Positions 1 through 5,801 are shown, numbered from the stretch's first letter. The stretch is 5,888 nt of DNA from an uncultured Clostridia bacterium (GCA_945487445.1 CALYTU010000090.1:1-5888); one strand, 5' to 3'. The notes: generated by a model from the sequence alone, not told the origin. Translations and numbers: made by a program.

Positions 1-14
1 GGAAAGGACGAAAG

Positions 15-111
15 AGCGGATTCTTCGACTTCGCTGCGCTCCGCTCAGAATGACAGCGGGGGGAGCGGATTCTTCGACTTCGCTGCGCTCCTCTCAGAAT
101 GACAGCGGGGG
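15..111 (-). repeat. Two tandem 49-bp palindromic repeat units
   Basis: Two units start at 15 and 64 with a 49-bp period and differ at a single internal base (43 G versus 92 T). Read on the minus strand, each unit is TGTC, then ATTCT, a 22-nt spacer beginning GA and ending GA, then AGAAT and CCGCT. ATTCT and AGAAT are complementary, so each unit can form a hairpin. The first unit spans 15-57 and the second 64-106, separated by a G-rich run. The array lies immediately downstream of the polA stop codon, so it would form part of the polA 3' untranslated region. It belongs to the same family as the copies at 2913-2942, 2960-2996, 5717-5747 and 5802-5832. No U-run follows the stem, so it is not a canonical terminator. 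Confidence 0.9.
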
Positions 112-2772
112 TTACTTCGCCTCGTACCAGCTCCGTCCGATTTTGGCCTCTGCGGTCAGCGGCACGGACAGCGCGGCGGCTCCCTCCATCTCCCGGGTGA
201 CCAGGGCCCGGACTGTCTCGGCCTCGGCCTCGGGGCATTCGACGATCAGCTCGTCGTGGACCTGGAGCACCAGGCGGGCCGCCAGCCCGGCGGATTTGAG
301 CGCCTTGTCCACCCGGAGCATGGCGAGCTTGATGATGTCCGCGGCGGTTCCTTGAATGGGGGAGTTCATCGCCATCCGTTTCGCGGCCTCCCGGACCATA
401 TATTTCCCGTCCTTGAGCTCCGGGAGATAGCGGCGGCGGCCGTAGAGCGTGGCAACATAGCCGTCTTTCGTCCCCTGTTCCACAACGGAAGCCATGAAGT
501 CCCGGACGCCATGGTATTTGCGCAGATAGTTTTCGATATAGTTTTTTGCCTCCGTGCGGCTGACCCCGATATCCTCCGAGAGGGAGAACTCGGAGATGCC
601 ATAGACGATGCCGAAGTTGACGGCCTTGGCGTTGCGCCGCATTTGGGGGGTTACATCCTGCAGCGGCACGCCGAAGACCTGAGAGGCTGTGACCCGGTGA
701 ACGTCCTCGCCGGAGCGAAAGGCCTCCTGCATGGCCTTATCGTCGGCCATGTGGGCCAGGACTCGAAGCTCGATCTGGCTGTAGTCCGCGTCCACGAAGA
801 CGCAGCCCGGGGCCGGAACGAACATCCTGCGGATCTCAGCGCCCAGGTCTGTCCGGACGGGAATGTTTTGCAGGTTGGGGTCCGTGGAGGAGAGGCGGCC
901 TGTGGCGGTAACGGTATTCTGAAAGGTGGTGCGAACCCGTCCGTCGGGACCAATGACCTTCAAAAGCCCCTCGGCATAGGTGGCCTGGAGCTTGGTCAGG
1001 GTGCGATACTCCATGATCCGTCCGATGATGGGGTGCTTGTCCCGGAGCTTTTCCAGAACCTCCACATTGGTTGACCAGCCGGTCTTGGTTTTCTTCCCGG
1101 CGGGCAGGCCGAGACGCGCAAAGAGGACCTCTCCAAGCTGCTTGGGGGAGTTGAGGTTGAAGTCCCCGCCGGCGAATCGGAAGACCTCGGCCTGTGCTTC
1201 GGCGATCCGGGCCTTCAGCATTCTGTCAAAGGACTGAAGGGCTTCTGCGTCCACGAGGACGCCGTCCACCTCCATCTCCGCCAACACGGCGCAAAGGGGC
1301 AGGTCCACGTCGTAAAAGAGAGATTCCAGGCCCTGTGCTTTCAAGCCTTCAGTCAATGGGACATACAGAGCCAGGGTTGCCGCGGCCCGGGCAAGCAGTA
1401 CGGCCGTCCGGGCTTCAGTCTGCTCTCTGCCCTGGGCCGTCAGCTCCTTCTCCGTGGGGAGCTGGAGCTGGCAGTAGTCCAGCGCAAGCCGGGACAGCTC
1501 ATACTTGCCCCGGGCGGCGTCCAAAAGATAGGCTGCAACCTCGGTGTCGAAGCGGATGCCGGCCGTGGGCAGGCATCGCTCCAAAAGCGCGCGCTGGAGC
1601 TCTTTGGCCCCGTGGACGATCAGCCTGACCTGGCCGGAAAAAATGGCCCGCAGGGTGAGGTCATAGACCTGGCCCAGCCGGTCCCGGCCCAGCAGGACGG
1701 GGTGCGTCCCGTCGTCCAGAGCCAGGAACTCCAGATCCTCGGAGGCTGCCAGGGCCACGTGATCGGCGCCTTTCCAGCACGCCAGCAGCGCGTCGAATTC
1801 CGCCTGAGTTTCCGGGGCATGCGCGGGGGCGCATTCTGTGCGCCCCCCCTCCGGGCAAGCGGGCTCGTTCCGGCGGGCCGCAGGGTCCGCAGCGGCGGAG
1901 GCGCTTCTGAGGCGGTACTTGTCAATCAGTTTCACGAATTCCAGACGCAGAAATAGCGCATAGAGGGCGGGCTTGTCCGGCTCCGCCACGAGGGCGTCCC
2001 CGGGAGCAAAGTTCACGGGGGCATCCAGCCGGATCGTCGCCAGATCATAACTCAGATAGGCATTGTCCTTCCCACCTGACAGCTTCTCATAGAGCTTTCC
2101 CTTCATGTTCTGGGGCGTGAGATTTTCGTAAACCCTGTCCAGGGTCCCGTATTTTAAGAGCAGGTCTGTGGCGGTCTTGGGGCCGACGCCGGCCACACCC
2201 GGAATGTTGTCGGAGCTGTCTCCCATGAGCGCCTTGAGGTCGATCAGGCGGATGGGGTCGAAGCCGTACTCCGCTCGGAATACCTCCGGGGTATAGTTGG
2301 TGGAATTGGTCTGCCCTCCCTTGGTGACGATCAGCTTCACGGTTACGCGGTCATCCACCAACTGCAGACTGTCGCGGTCCCCGGTGACAACCACACAGTC
2401 CCAGCCTCCGGCGGCGCATCGCTTAGCCACGGTGCCGATCACATCGTCTGCCTCCCAGCCCTGACAGGCGTAGATGGGGATGTTCATGGCCCGCAGCACG
2501 TCCTTCATCACGGGCATTTGCTGGGCAAGCTCCTCAGGCATGCCGTGACGGGTGGCCTTGTACTGGTCGTATTGTTCGTGTCGAAAGGTGGGGCCATGGA
2601 GATCGAAAGCTACGCACAGGGCGTCGGGTCGCTCCTCCTGGCGCATCTTGTCGAGGATATTCAGAAAGCCGTAGATGGCGTTGGTATACTGCCCGTCTCG
2701 GGTGGAGAGCAGCCGCACCCCGTAGAAGGCGCGGTTGATGACGGAGTTCCCGTCAAGGATCATCAGCTTCAT
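112..2772 (-). CDS. polA: DNA polymerase I
   Basis: This 886-aa protein is DNA polymerase I, which removes RNA primers, fills gaps and acts in excision repair in the cytoplasm. Residues 1-290 are the 5' nuclease domain, with acidic metal ligands D7, D57, E107/D109/D110, D132/D134 and D185/D188; the helix-hairpin-helix motif is GVAGVGPKTA near 192-201. Residues of about 320-480 are the 3'-5' exonuclease fold, but the DxE motif and the later catalytic aspartates are not visible (AASEDLEF at the first site), so proofreading is probably lost, as in Bacillus and Thermus enzymes. The polymerase domain has motif A DADYSQIELR (661-670, catalytic D663), motif B R712/K716/F720/Y724, and motif C QVHDEL (837-842, D840/E841). 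Length fits the family (about 830-930 aa). The start at 2772 is chosen for MKLMILDGNS, typical of the family, with GAGGTG six nt upstream; a TTG 57 nt further upstream stays in frame but lacks such support. No clear promoter was found. Confidence 0.98.
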   Translation of the reverse strand: MKLMILDGNSVINRAFYGVRLLSTRDGQYTNAIYGFLNILDKMRQEERPDALCVAFDLHGPTFRHEQYDQYKATRHGMPEELAQQMPVMKDVLRAMNIPIYACQGWEADDVIGTVAKRCAAGGWDCVVVTGDRDSLQLVDDRVTVKLIVTKGGQTNSTNYTPEVFRAEYGFDPIRLIDLKALMGDSSDNIPGVAGVGPKTATDLLLKYGTLDRVYENLTPQNMKGKLYEKLSGGKDNAYLSYDLATIRLDAPVNFAPGDALVAEPDKPALYALFLRLEFVKLIDKYRLRSASAAADPAARRNEPACPEGGRTECAPAHAPETQAEFDALLACWKGADHVALAASEDLEFLALDDGTHPVLLGRDRLGQVYDLTLRAIFSGQVRLIVHGAKELQRALLERCLPTAGIRFDTEVAAYLLDAARGKYELSRLALDYCQLQLPTEKELTAQGREQTEARTAVLLARAAATLALYVPLTEGLKAQGLESLFYDVDLPLCAVLAEMEVDGVLVDAEALQSFDRMLKARIAEAQAEVFRFAGGDFNLNSPKQLGEVLFARLGLPAGKKTKTGWSTNVEVLEKLRDKHPIIGRIMEYRTLTKLQATYAEGLLKVIGPDGRVRTTFQNTVTATGRLSSTDPNLQNIPVRTDLGAEIRRMFVPAPGCVFVDADYSQIELRVLAHMADDKAMQEAFRSGEDVHRVTASQVFGVPLQDVTPQMRRNAKAVNFGIVYGISEFSLSEDIGVSRTEAKNYIENYLRKYHGVRDFMASVVEQGTKDGYVATLYGRRRYLPELKDGKYMVREAAKRMAMNSPIQGTAADIIKLAMLRVDKALKSAGLAARLVLQVHDELIVECPEAEAETVRALVTREMEGAAALSVPLTAEAKIGRSWYEAK

Positions 2773-2778
2773 GTGTTG

Positions 2779-2784
2779 CACCTC
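2779..2784 (-). promoter_or_regulatory. Ribosome binding site of polA
   Basis: On the minus strand GAGGTG lies six nt before the ATG at 2772. It decides the start in favour of the ATG and against the in-frame TTG at 2829, which would add 19 residues (MADSRRRK...) not typical of the family. Confidence 0.75.
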
Positions 2785-2911
2785 GCATGATTTGTAGAGA
2801 CAAGCTTTCCGCCTGCGGCTGTCGGCCAAAAAACCGGGGCTGCGGCATGGAACGCTGGCGAACGGAGGACCGATGGTTTTAAGAATGCGTGTATCTATTC
2901 AGTAGCCCCAT

Positions 2912-2942
2912 CTGTCATTTCGAACGAAGTGAGAAATCCGTT
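2912..2942 (+). repeat. Palindromic repeat copy, left arm of the MITE-like element
   Basis: TGTC (2913-2916) is followed by ATTTC, the 11-nt spacer GAACGAAGTGA, GAAAT (2933-2937) and CCGTT. ATTTC and GAAAT are complementary. The layout matches the copies at the window ends but with a different stem sequence. Confidence 0.8.
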
Positions 2943-2959
2943 CCTTTTTGCGTAGATAA

Positions 2960-2997
2960 TACGGATTTCTCGGCGATGAATCGCCTCGAAATGACAG
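2960..2997 (-). repeat. Palindromic repeat copy, right arm of the MITE-like element
   Basis: Read on the minus strand this is TGTC, ATTTC, an 18-nt spacer (2970-2987, itself a hairpin GGCGA/TCGCC), GAAAT and CCGTA. It is inverted relative to the left-arm copy at 2912-2942 and shares its stem, but the spacer is different and longer. Confidence 0.8.
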
Positions 2998-3021
2998 GAT
3001 ACTGAACAGATACGAATGCGT

Positions 3022-3402
3022 TTGTCGCAAATTGAGGACTTAGGATAAGCATGGAAAACAATGCTCGTCCCTACAGCGGATCGTGCGTTTGTTTCCAGTC
3101 AGGTTCTCAAATTGCGACTAACACATTTCAGAAAACGGGATGAAAATTGGCTGTTGAAAACACTGTGGAGATCCTGTGGAAATGCGGTGGAAAACCGGTT
3201 GCTGCCGCATGCGGGGTCGATTTTTTGCTCCCAATGTTCCTGTGATTTGGGTACGCTTGCCCACGCATTGTTTCGTATTGAGAAACGAAACCGCAGCAGA
3301 ACCCGCCTGCTCTTCCCTTCGGAACACCGTAAGGCAAAGGATAGCCGTATCCCTACAACGTGATATTACTACTAAAACTTTACAAAAAACTAAAAGAGTA
3401 TC
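3022..3402. other. Non-coding intergenic stretch before the small plus-strand gene
   Basis: I see no credible gene here: the open frames lack ribosome binding sites, start inside repeats, and resemble nothing I know. The stretch holds a truncated copy of a second intergenic repeat (ATGCTCGTCCC at 3061-3071, followed by TACA), a DnaA-box-like cluster (3152-3194) and a perfect 10-bp palindrome CCGCATGCGG (3205-3214) followed by six T at 3221-3226. It also has a perfect 7-bp hairpin (GTTTCGT 3270-3276 with ACGAAAC 3285-3291) and a 5-bp hairpin GGATA/TATCC at 3339-3352 followed by CTACA. From about 3355 the sequence becomes strongly AT-rich, with A-runs just upstream of the promoter at 3403 that resemble an UP element. 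Confidence 0.6.
3152..3194 (+). promoter_or_regulatory. Cluster of four DnaA-box-like nonamers at 11-12 bp spacing
   Basis: The nonamers are TGTTGAAAA (3152), TGTGGAGAT (3164), TGTGGAAAT (3175) and GGTGGAAAA (3186). The DnaA box consensus in this orientation is TGTGGATAA, and TGTGGAAAA variants occur in Firmicutes. Each copy deviates at two positions, but all four share orientation and the spacing of 12, 11 and 11 bp puts them on one face of the helix. Known DnaA targets (oriC, DnaA-regulated promoters, titration sites) use such clusters. The usual oriC neighbours dnaA, dnaN and rpmH are not in this window. No binding is shown; this is a pattern match. Confidence 0.4.
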
Positions 3403-3431
3403 TTGACAATACTATTCCTCTGTGGTATAAT
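3403..3431 (+). promoter_or_regulatory. Near-perfect sigma-70/SigA promoter
   Basis: TTGACA (3403-3408) and TATAAT (3426-3431) are both exact consensus with a 17-bp spacer, and TGG directly before the -10 gives an extended -10 (TGnTATAAT). The A-rich stretch at about 3374-3397 resembles an UP element. The expected transcript start is about 3438, leaving a leader of about 50 nt before the ATG at 3490. Confidence 0.9.
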
Positions 3432-3474
3432 ACAAGTATCCTGAAAAGCATACAAAATAAGATGATAGCACTGA

Positions 3475-3480
3475 AAGGAG
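3475..3480 (+). promoter_or_regulatory. Ribosome binding site of the DUF6291-like gene
   Basis: AAGGAG (within GAAAGGAG, 3473-3480) lies nine nt before the ATG at 3490. A strong Shine-Dalgarno and a consensus promoter together argue that this short frame is a real gene. Confidence 0.85.
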
Positions 3481-3489
3481 ACTTCAAAC

Positions 3490-3759
3490 ATGAAAACCAC
3501 AGAGCTGCAGCGGGGACAATTCACCTTTTATCGCTCCTACTACGACGCCGTATTAAAGCTGCCGAAAAGCCGGCAATACGAGGCGCTGCAAGCAATGATC
3601 GAATACGCCCTGAACGGCACTGAGCCTCAGTCGGTTTCTCCGAGGACCGAGGCCCTGCTCATGGCGATCCGCCCCAATCTGGATGCCGCAAGGGCCAAGG
3701 CGATGGCCCGCAAAGCCGCCAATTCCGCGCCCGATCTTTTTCCCGGCGGCCGAATGTAG
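3490..3759 (+). CDS. Small DUF6291-like protein of unknown function
   Basis: This 89-aa cytoplasmic protein has no signal peptide or membrane segment. I recognise the pattern of DUF6291: GQFTFYRSYYDAV (9-21), an LP followed by YEALQAMIEYALNG (30-43), and an MAIRPNLDAAR motif (58-68). Such domains occur alone or at the N-terminus of phage- and plasmid-type proteins in Clostridia, often before a low-complexity tail; their molecular role is not known to me. The C-terminus AMARKAANSAPDLFPGGRM is basic then proline/glycine-rich and ends at a TAG just before a hexameric repeat that stays open only in the +1 frame. The gene may therefore be a truncated or frameshifted form of a protein of about 143 aa. 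It has its own consensus promoter and strong ribosome binding site, is divergent from polA and convergent with gltX 103 bp away. Family call is fairly confident; function is not. Confidence 0.8.
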   Translation: MKTTELQRGQFTFYRSYYDAVLKLPKSRQYEALQAMIEYALNGTEPQSVSPRTEALLMAIRPNLDAARAKAMARKAANSAPDLFPGGRM

Positions 3760-3769
3760 AAATACGTTT

Positions 3770-3841
3770 AGAGATAGAATGAGGGATAGAGATCGGGTTA
3801 GAAATAGAATGAGAGTTCGTCTTAGAAAGAGAAAGAGATCG
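3770..3841 (+). repeat. 72-bp degenerate hexamer array (AGANNN-type)
   Basis: Twelve consecutive hexamers begin AGA, AGG, CGG or CGT followed by a variable triplet (GAT, ATG, GTT, AAT, CTT, AAG). In the frame +1 to the upstream gene this reads as arginine at every second position (RDRMRDRDRV... then RKRKRS). In that frame all twelve first codons encode arginine although four different codons are used. The strand is purine-rich. In the frame of the upstream gene it is closed by stops, and the third frame carries two stops. It fills the gap between two convergent genes. Confidence 0.75.
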
Positions 3842-3862
3842 GCGCCGAAGGGCAGGCATGTC

Positions 3863-5521
3863 CTACAGCTTCGCCGCGAATCGGTTCAGGCGTTCGGCTA
3901 CCTTCTCTTTGCCCAGTAATTGCATGATCGTGCACAGGTCGGGTGTATTGGTCCGGCCGGTCACAGCCAGACGGACGACGGAGGAAACGTCTCCCACATG
4001 GCCCTTGTAGGCTGCCGGGTTCTTCTTGTATTCCTTGACCTCGGGGCAAAAGCCCAGATCGGGGCACCAGCCCTTCATTCTGGCAAACCAGGCGTCTTTC
4101 TCCTCTCCGGGCTCATAGTTGGCGCAGCAGCAGGCCAGAATGGCCTTTGCGTCTTCGGGACTGACCCGCTCGGGCAGGAGGGCGGGATCGGCCTCGGGCT
4201 CTGTGAAGAAGTAGGACAGATAATTCTGCACCTCGTCCCACTTGGCAATGTCCTTCCGAGGCTTGGGAACCTCCCGGTCGATGTTCAGAATCGCCGTGGA
4301 GAAGGCGGGATCGGCAGTGAAGATCGCGTAAAACTCCGGGGCGTATTCCTTGGCCCAGGCAGCCACGCAGTCGTAGATGTCGGAGGCCTTCATGTGAGAG
4401 ATCACGTTTTTGCTGACATCGGTAAGCTTCAGCAGATCAAAGAGGCAGCCGGAGGCACCCATTTTCTTCAGGTTGAAGGGGAAGTCCATCGCTTCCACGC
4501 CGGGGTTGGCCCGGCGCCAGTCCTCGAAGTTGGAGTTGAGGAGGGTCAACAGGTATTCGATCACGGCCTCCTTCGGGAAGCCCTTTTCCACAAAGTAGGA
4601 GACGGCGGCCTCGGGGTCCTTGCGCTTGGAGAGCTTCCGCTTGTCTCCGGTCTCGTCGTCCAGCTTCATGACCTGAGCGGTGTGGACGTACTTGGGGACC
4701 TTGTAGCCGCAGGCCTTGAACATGGCAATGTGCTTGGGCACGGAGGAAAGCCACTCTTCGCCGCGGATGACGTGGGTGGTCCGCATGAAGTGGTCGTCGC
4801 AGACGTGGGCAAAGTGATAGGTGGGGATGCCGTCGGATTTGAGCAGAACCTCGTCAATGATGTTCTCGGGCATTTCGATTTTGCCGCGGATCAGATCCTC
4901 AAAGGTGATACGCTTGTCCTCGCTGCCCGCGGAGCGGAAGCGCAGGACCCAGGGTTTTCCGGCGGCGAGGTTGGCCTCGATCTCCTCCATGCTCAGGTCG
5001 CGGCACCTGGCGTACTTGCCGAAGTAGCCGCGAATCAGGGCGCCGTCGGCCTCCTGCCGCTCCCGGAGTGCGTTCAGCGCCTCGGCGGTGCAGAAACAGG
5101 GATACGCCTTGCCCTCCTCCACCAGCCGCTTGGCGACGGCATGGTAGATGAAAACACGCTGGCTCTGGGTGTAGGGGCCGTAGTCGCCGGTCTCGGTGCC
5201 GAAGCCCGTGACGCCCTCGGTGAACTCCACCCCGAAGGCCTCGAATCCTTTGAGAATGGCGCTCACGCCGTCCTCAATCTCCCGCTTTTTGTCGGTGTCT
5301 TCGATGCGCAGGAAGGAGACGCCGTTGGAGGCTCTGGCCACCAGCACATCGGTCAAAGCGCCGAAAAGGCCGCCAATGTGCAGATACCCCGTGGGAGAGG
5401 GGGCAAACCGGGTCACGCGGGCGCCCTCGGGCAGCGCGCGGGGGGGATATTTCGCTTCCAGATCCTCCGGCGTCAGAGTCACGTCGGGGAAAAGCAGGGC
5501 GGCAAGCTTAATGTTGTCCAT
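3863..5521 (-). CDS. gltX: Glutamyl-tRNA synthetase
   Basis: This 552-aa class I aminoacyl-tRNA synthetase charges tRNA-Glu (and in organisms lacking GlnRS also tRNA-Gln, for later amidation) with glutamate in the cytoplasm. The Rossmann catalytic domain carries RFAPSPTG (38-45) running into the HIGH-type signature HIGG (48-51), LRIEDTD (71-77) and, in the second half, KLSKR (296-300), the KMSKS-type loop. A CxC (C142, C144) with a further C173 resembles the zinc-site region of some bacterial GluRS. GIPTYHFAHVCDDH (231-244) and THVIRGEEWLSS (249-260) are family-typical. The helical anticodon-binding half runs from about 350 to the end. About 35 residues precede RFAPSPTG, and the total exceeds the usual 465-490 aa, matching the longer type I associate with Clostridia. 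The start at 5521 is chosen for MDNIKLAALLFP and its AGGAG; an in-frame ATG at 5560 lies inside a hairpin loop. Whether the enzyme is discriminating cannot be told here. Confidence 0.97.
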   Translation of the reverse strand: MDNIKLAALLFPDVTLTPEDLEAKYPPRALPEGARVTRFAPSPTGYLHIGGLFGALTDVLVARASNGVSFLRIEDTDKKREIEDGVSAILKGFEAFGVEFTEGVTGFGTETGDYGPYTQSQRVFIYHAVAKRLVEEGKAYPCFCTAEALNALRERQEADGALIRGYFGKYARCRDLSMEEIEANLAAGKPWVLRFRSAGSEDKRITFEDLIRGKIEMPENIIDEVLLKSDGIPTYHFAHVCDDHFMRTTHVIRGEEWLSSVPKHIAMFKACGYKVPKYVHTAQVMKLDDETGDKRKLSKRKDPEAAVSYFVEKGFPKEAVIEYLLTLLNSNFEDWRRANPGVEAMDFPFNLKKMGASGCLFDLLKLTDVSKNVISHMKASDIYDCVAAWAKEYAPEFYAIFTADPAFSTAILNIDREVPKPRKDIAKWDEVQNYLSYFFTEPEADPALLPERVSPEDAKAILACCCANYEPGEEKDAWFARMKGWCPDLGFCPEVKEYKKNPAAYKGHVGDVSSVVRLAVTGRTNTPDLCTIMQLLGKEKVAERLNRFAAKL

Positions 5522-5530
5522 TCTATTATT

Positions 5531-5535
5531 CTCCT
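5531..5535 (-). promoter_or_regulatory. Ribosome binding site of gltX
   Basis: On the minus strand AGGAG lies nine nt before the ATG at 5521. It supports this start over the in-frame ATG at 5560, which has no Shine-Dalgarno and would add 13 residues. Confidence 0.75.
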
Positions 5536-5550
5536 GTCTATGATATGTCG

Positions 5551-5585
5551 GGACGAGCATGGCTCGTCCGGTCGCCGCAACGGCG
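5551..5585. repeat. Two adjacent perfect hairpins in the gltX leader
   Basis: GGACGAGC (5551-5558) pairs perfectly with GCTCGTCC (5562-5569) across a 3-nt loop. CGCCG (5573-5577) pairs with CGGCG (5581-5585) across a 3-nt loop. Both lie between the candidate promoter and the gltX ribosome binding site, so they could form in the leader RNA. The first shares GGGACGAGCAT with the minus-strand reading of 3061-3071, so at least part is a dispersed intergenic repeat. The leader is about 60 nt, too short for a T-box. Confidence 0.65.
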
Positions 5586-5587
5586 TG

Positions 5588-5596
5588 ATTGTAACA
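5588..5596 (-). promoter_or_regulatory. Candidate extended -10 promoter of gltX
   Basis: On the minus strand TGTTACAAT fits TGn followed by TACAAT, five of six matches to the -10 consensus. No recognisable -35 lies 16-18 bp upstream; extended -10 promoters can do without one. The predicted start would be near 5581, which would put the hairpins in the transcript. Confidence 0.35.
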
Positions 5597-5629
5597 GAAT
5601 ATCCCATCCCTCGCGGGGAAGGCGGTGTT

Positions 5630-5699
5630 CAGTTTGGTTCAGCGTGTGCAGTTAGTCAGCGTGCGCAGTTAGTCAGCGTGCGCAGTTAGTCAGCGTGTG
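5630..5699 (+). repeat. 17-bp tandem repeat array
   Basis: Three units of CAGTTAGTCAGCGTGCG start at 5649, 5666 and 5683, the last with one change (T at 5698). They are preceded at 5630-5648 by a diverged copy with two extra bases (CAGTTTGGTTCAGCGTGTG). The units are contiguous with no spacers, so this is not a CRISPR. It lies upstream of the candidate gltX promoter. Confidence 0.9.
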
Positions 5700-5716
5700 G
5701 GAAAGCCGTGCTCGTC

Positions 5717-5747
5717 TGTCGTCCTGAGCGAAGTCGAAGGACCCGTA
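5717..5747 (+). repeat. Palindromic repeat, first 31-bp direct copy
   Basis: TGTC is followed by GTCCT (5721-5725), the 12-nt spacer GAGCGAAGTCGA, AGGAC (5738-5742) and CCGTA. GTCCT and AGGAC are complementary. The 31 bp are identical to 5802-5832. Confidence 0.9.
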
Positions 5748-5801
5748 CGCTCCGCCGGCGTTACCCGCCGACATCAAGGCAAAAAGCACGGCCTTCCGCT
5801 T

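Larger units (their letters stand above)
2883..3021. mobile_element. MITE-like inverted-repeat element with 8-bp flanking direct repeats
   Basis: The element proper is 2891-3013 (123 bp). Its termini GTATCTATTCAGTA (2891-2904) and TACTGAACAGATAC (3000-3013) are inverted repeats with 13 of 14 positions matching. Two inner inverted pairs are perfect: 2912-2923 with 2986-2997 (12 bp) and 2931-2941 with 2961-2971 (11 bp). A small private hairpin sits at 2972-2985 (GGCGA, TGAA loop, TCGCC). It is flanked on both sides by GAATGCGT (2883-2890 and 3014-3021), which looks like a target-site duplication. It encodes nothing and is too short for a transposase, so a non-autonomous element moved in trans is the natural reading. 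It contains two inverted copies of the repeat family seen at both window ends. No internal promoter was identified. Confidence 0.75.

Noticed and set aside
256..1074. 272-aa plus-strand open frame opposite polA
   Set aside because: It lies fully antisense to conserved polymerase motifs of polA, with no recognisable domain.
2773..2829. 19-residue N-terminal extension of PolA from a TTG start
   Set aside because: The family starts at the MKLMILDGNS-type sequence, and a Shine-Dalgarno is correctly placed for the ATG at 2772.
2880..2960. polA promoter within the MITE-like element on the minus strand
   Set aside because: ATGACA with a GATACA 17 bp downstream matches the -10 consensus at only three positions, too weak to annotate.
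3118..3337. Two overlapping 69-aa minus-strand open frames
   Set aside because: They overlap each other in different frames, lack ribosome binding sites and show no protein-like features.
3061..3363. 100-aa plus-strand open frame in the intergenic region
   Set aside because: Its ATG is inside a truncated dispersed repeat, it has no ribosome binding site, runs across several hairpins and resembles no family I know.
3840..3847. Terminator for gltX at the CGGCGCCG palindrome
   Set aside because: It is a perfect palindrome without a loop and is not followed by a U-run on either strand.
5522..5560. 13-residue N-terminal extension of GltX from the ATG at 5560
   Set aside because: That ATG sits in a perfect hairpin loop with no Shine-Dalgarno, while AGGAG precedes the ATG at 5521.
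5522..5590. T-box riboswitch in front of gltX
   Set aside because: The likely leader is only about 60 nt, with no visible specifier or antiterminator architecture.
3920..5689. 589-aa open frame on the plus strand opposite gltX
   Set aside because: It is antisense to a clearly recognisable gltX and shows no known motifs. Long antisense frames are expected in GC-rich genes with biased third positions.
5630..5699. CRISPR array
   Set aside because: The 17-bp units are directly contiguous with no unique spacers, and there are no cas genes.
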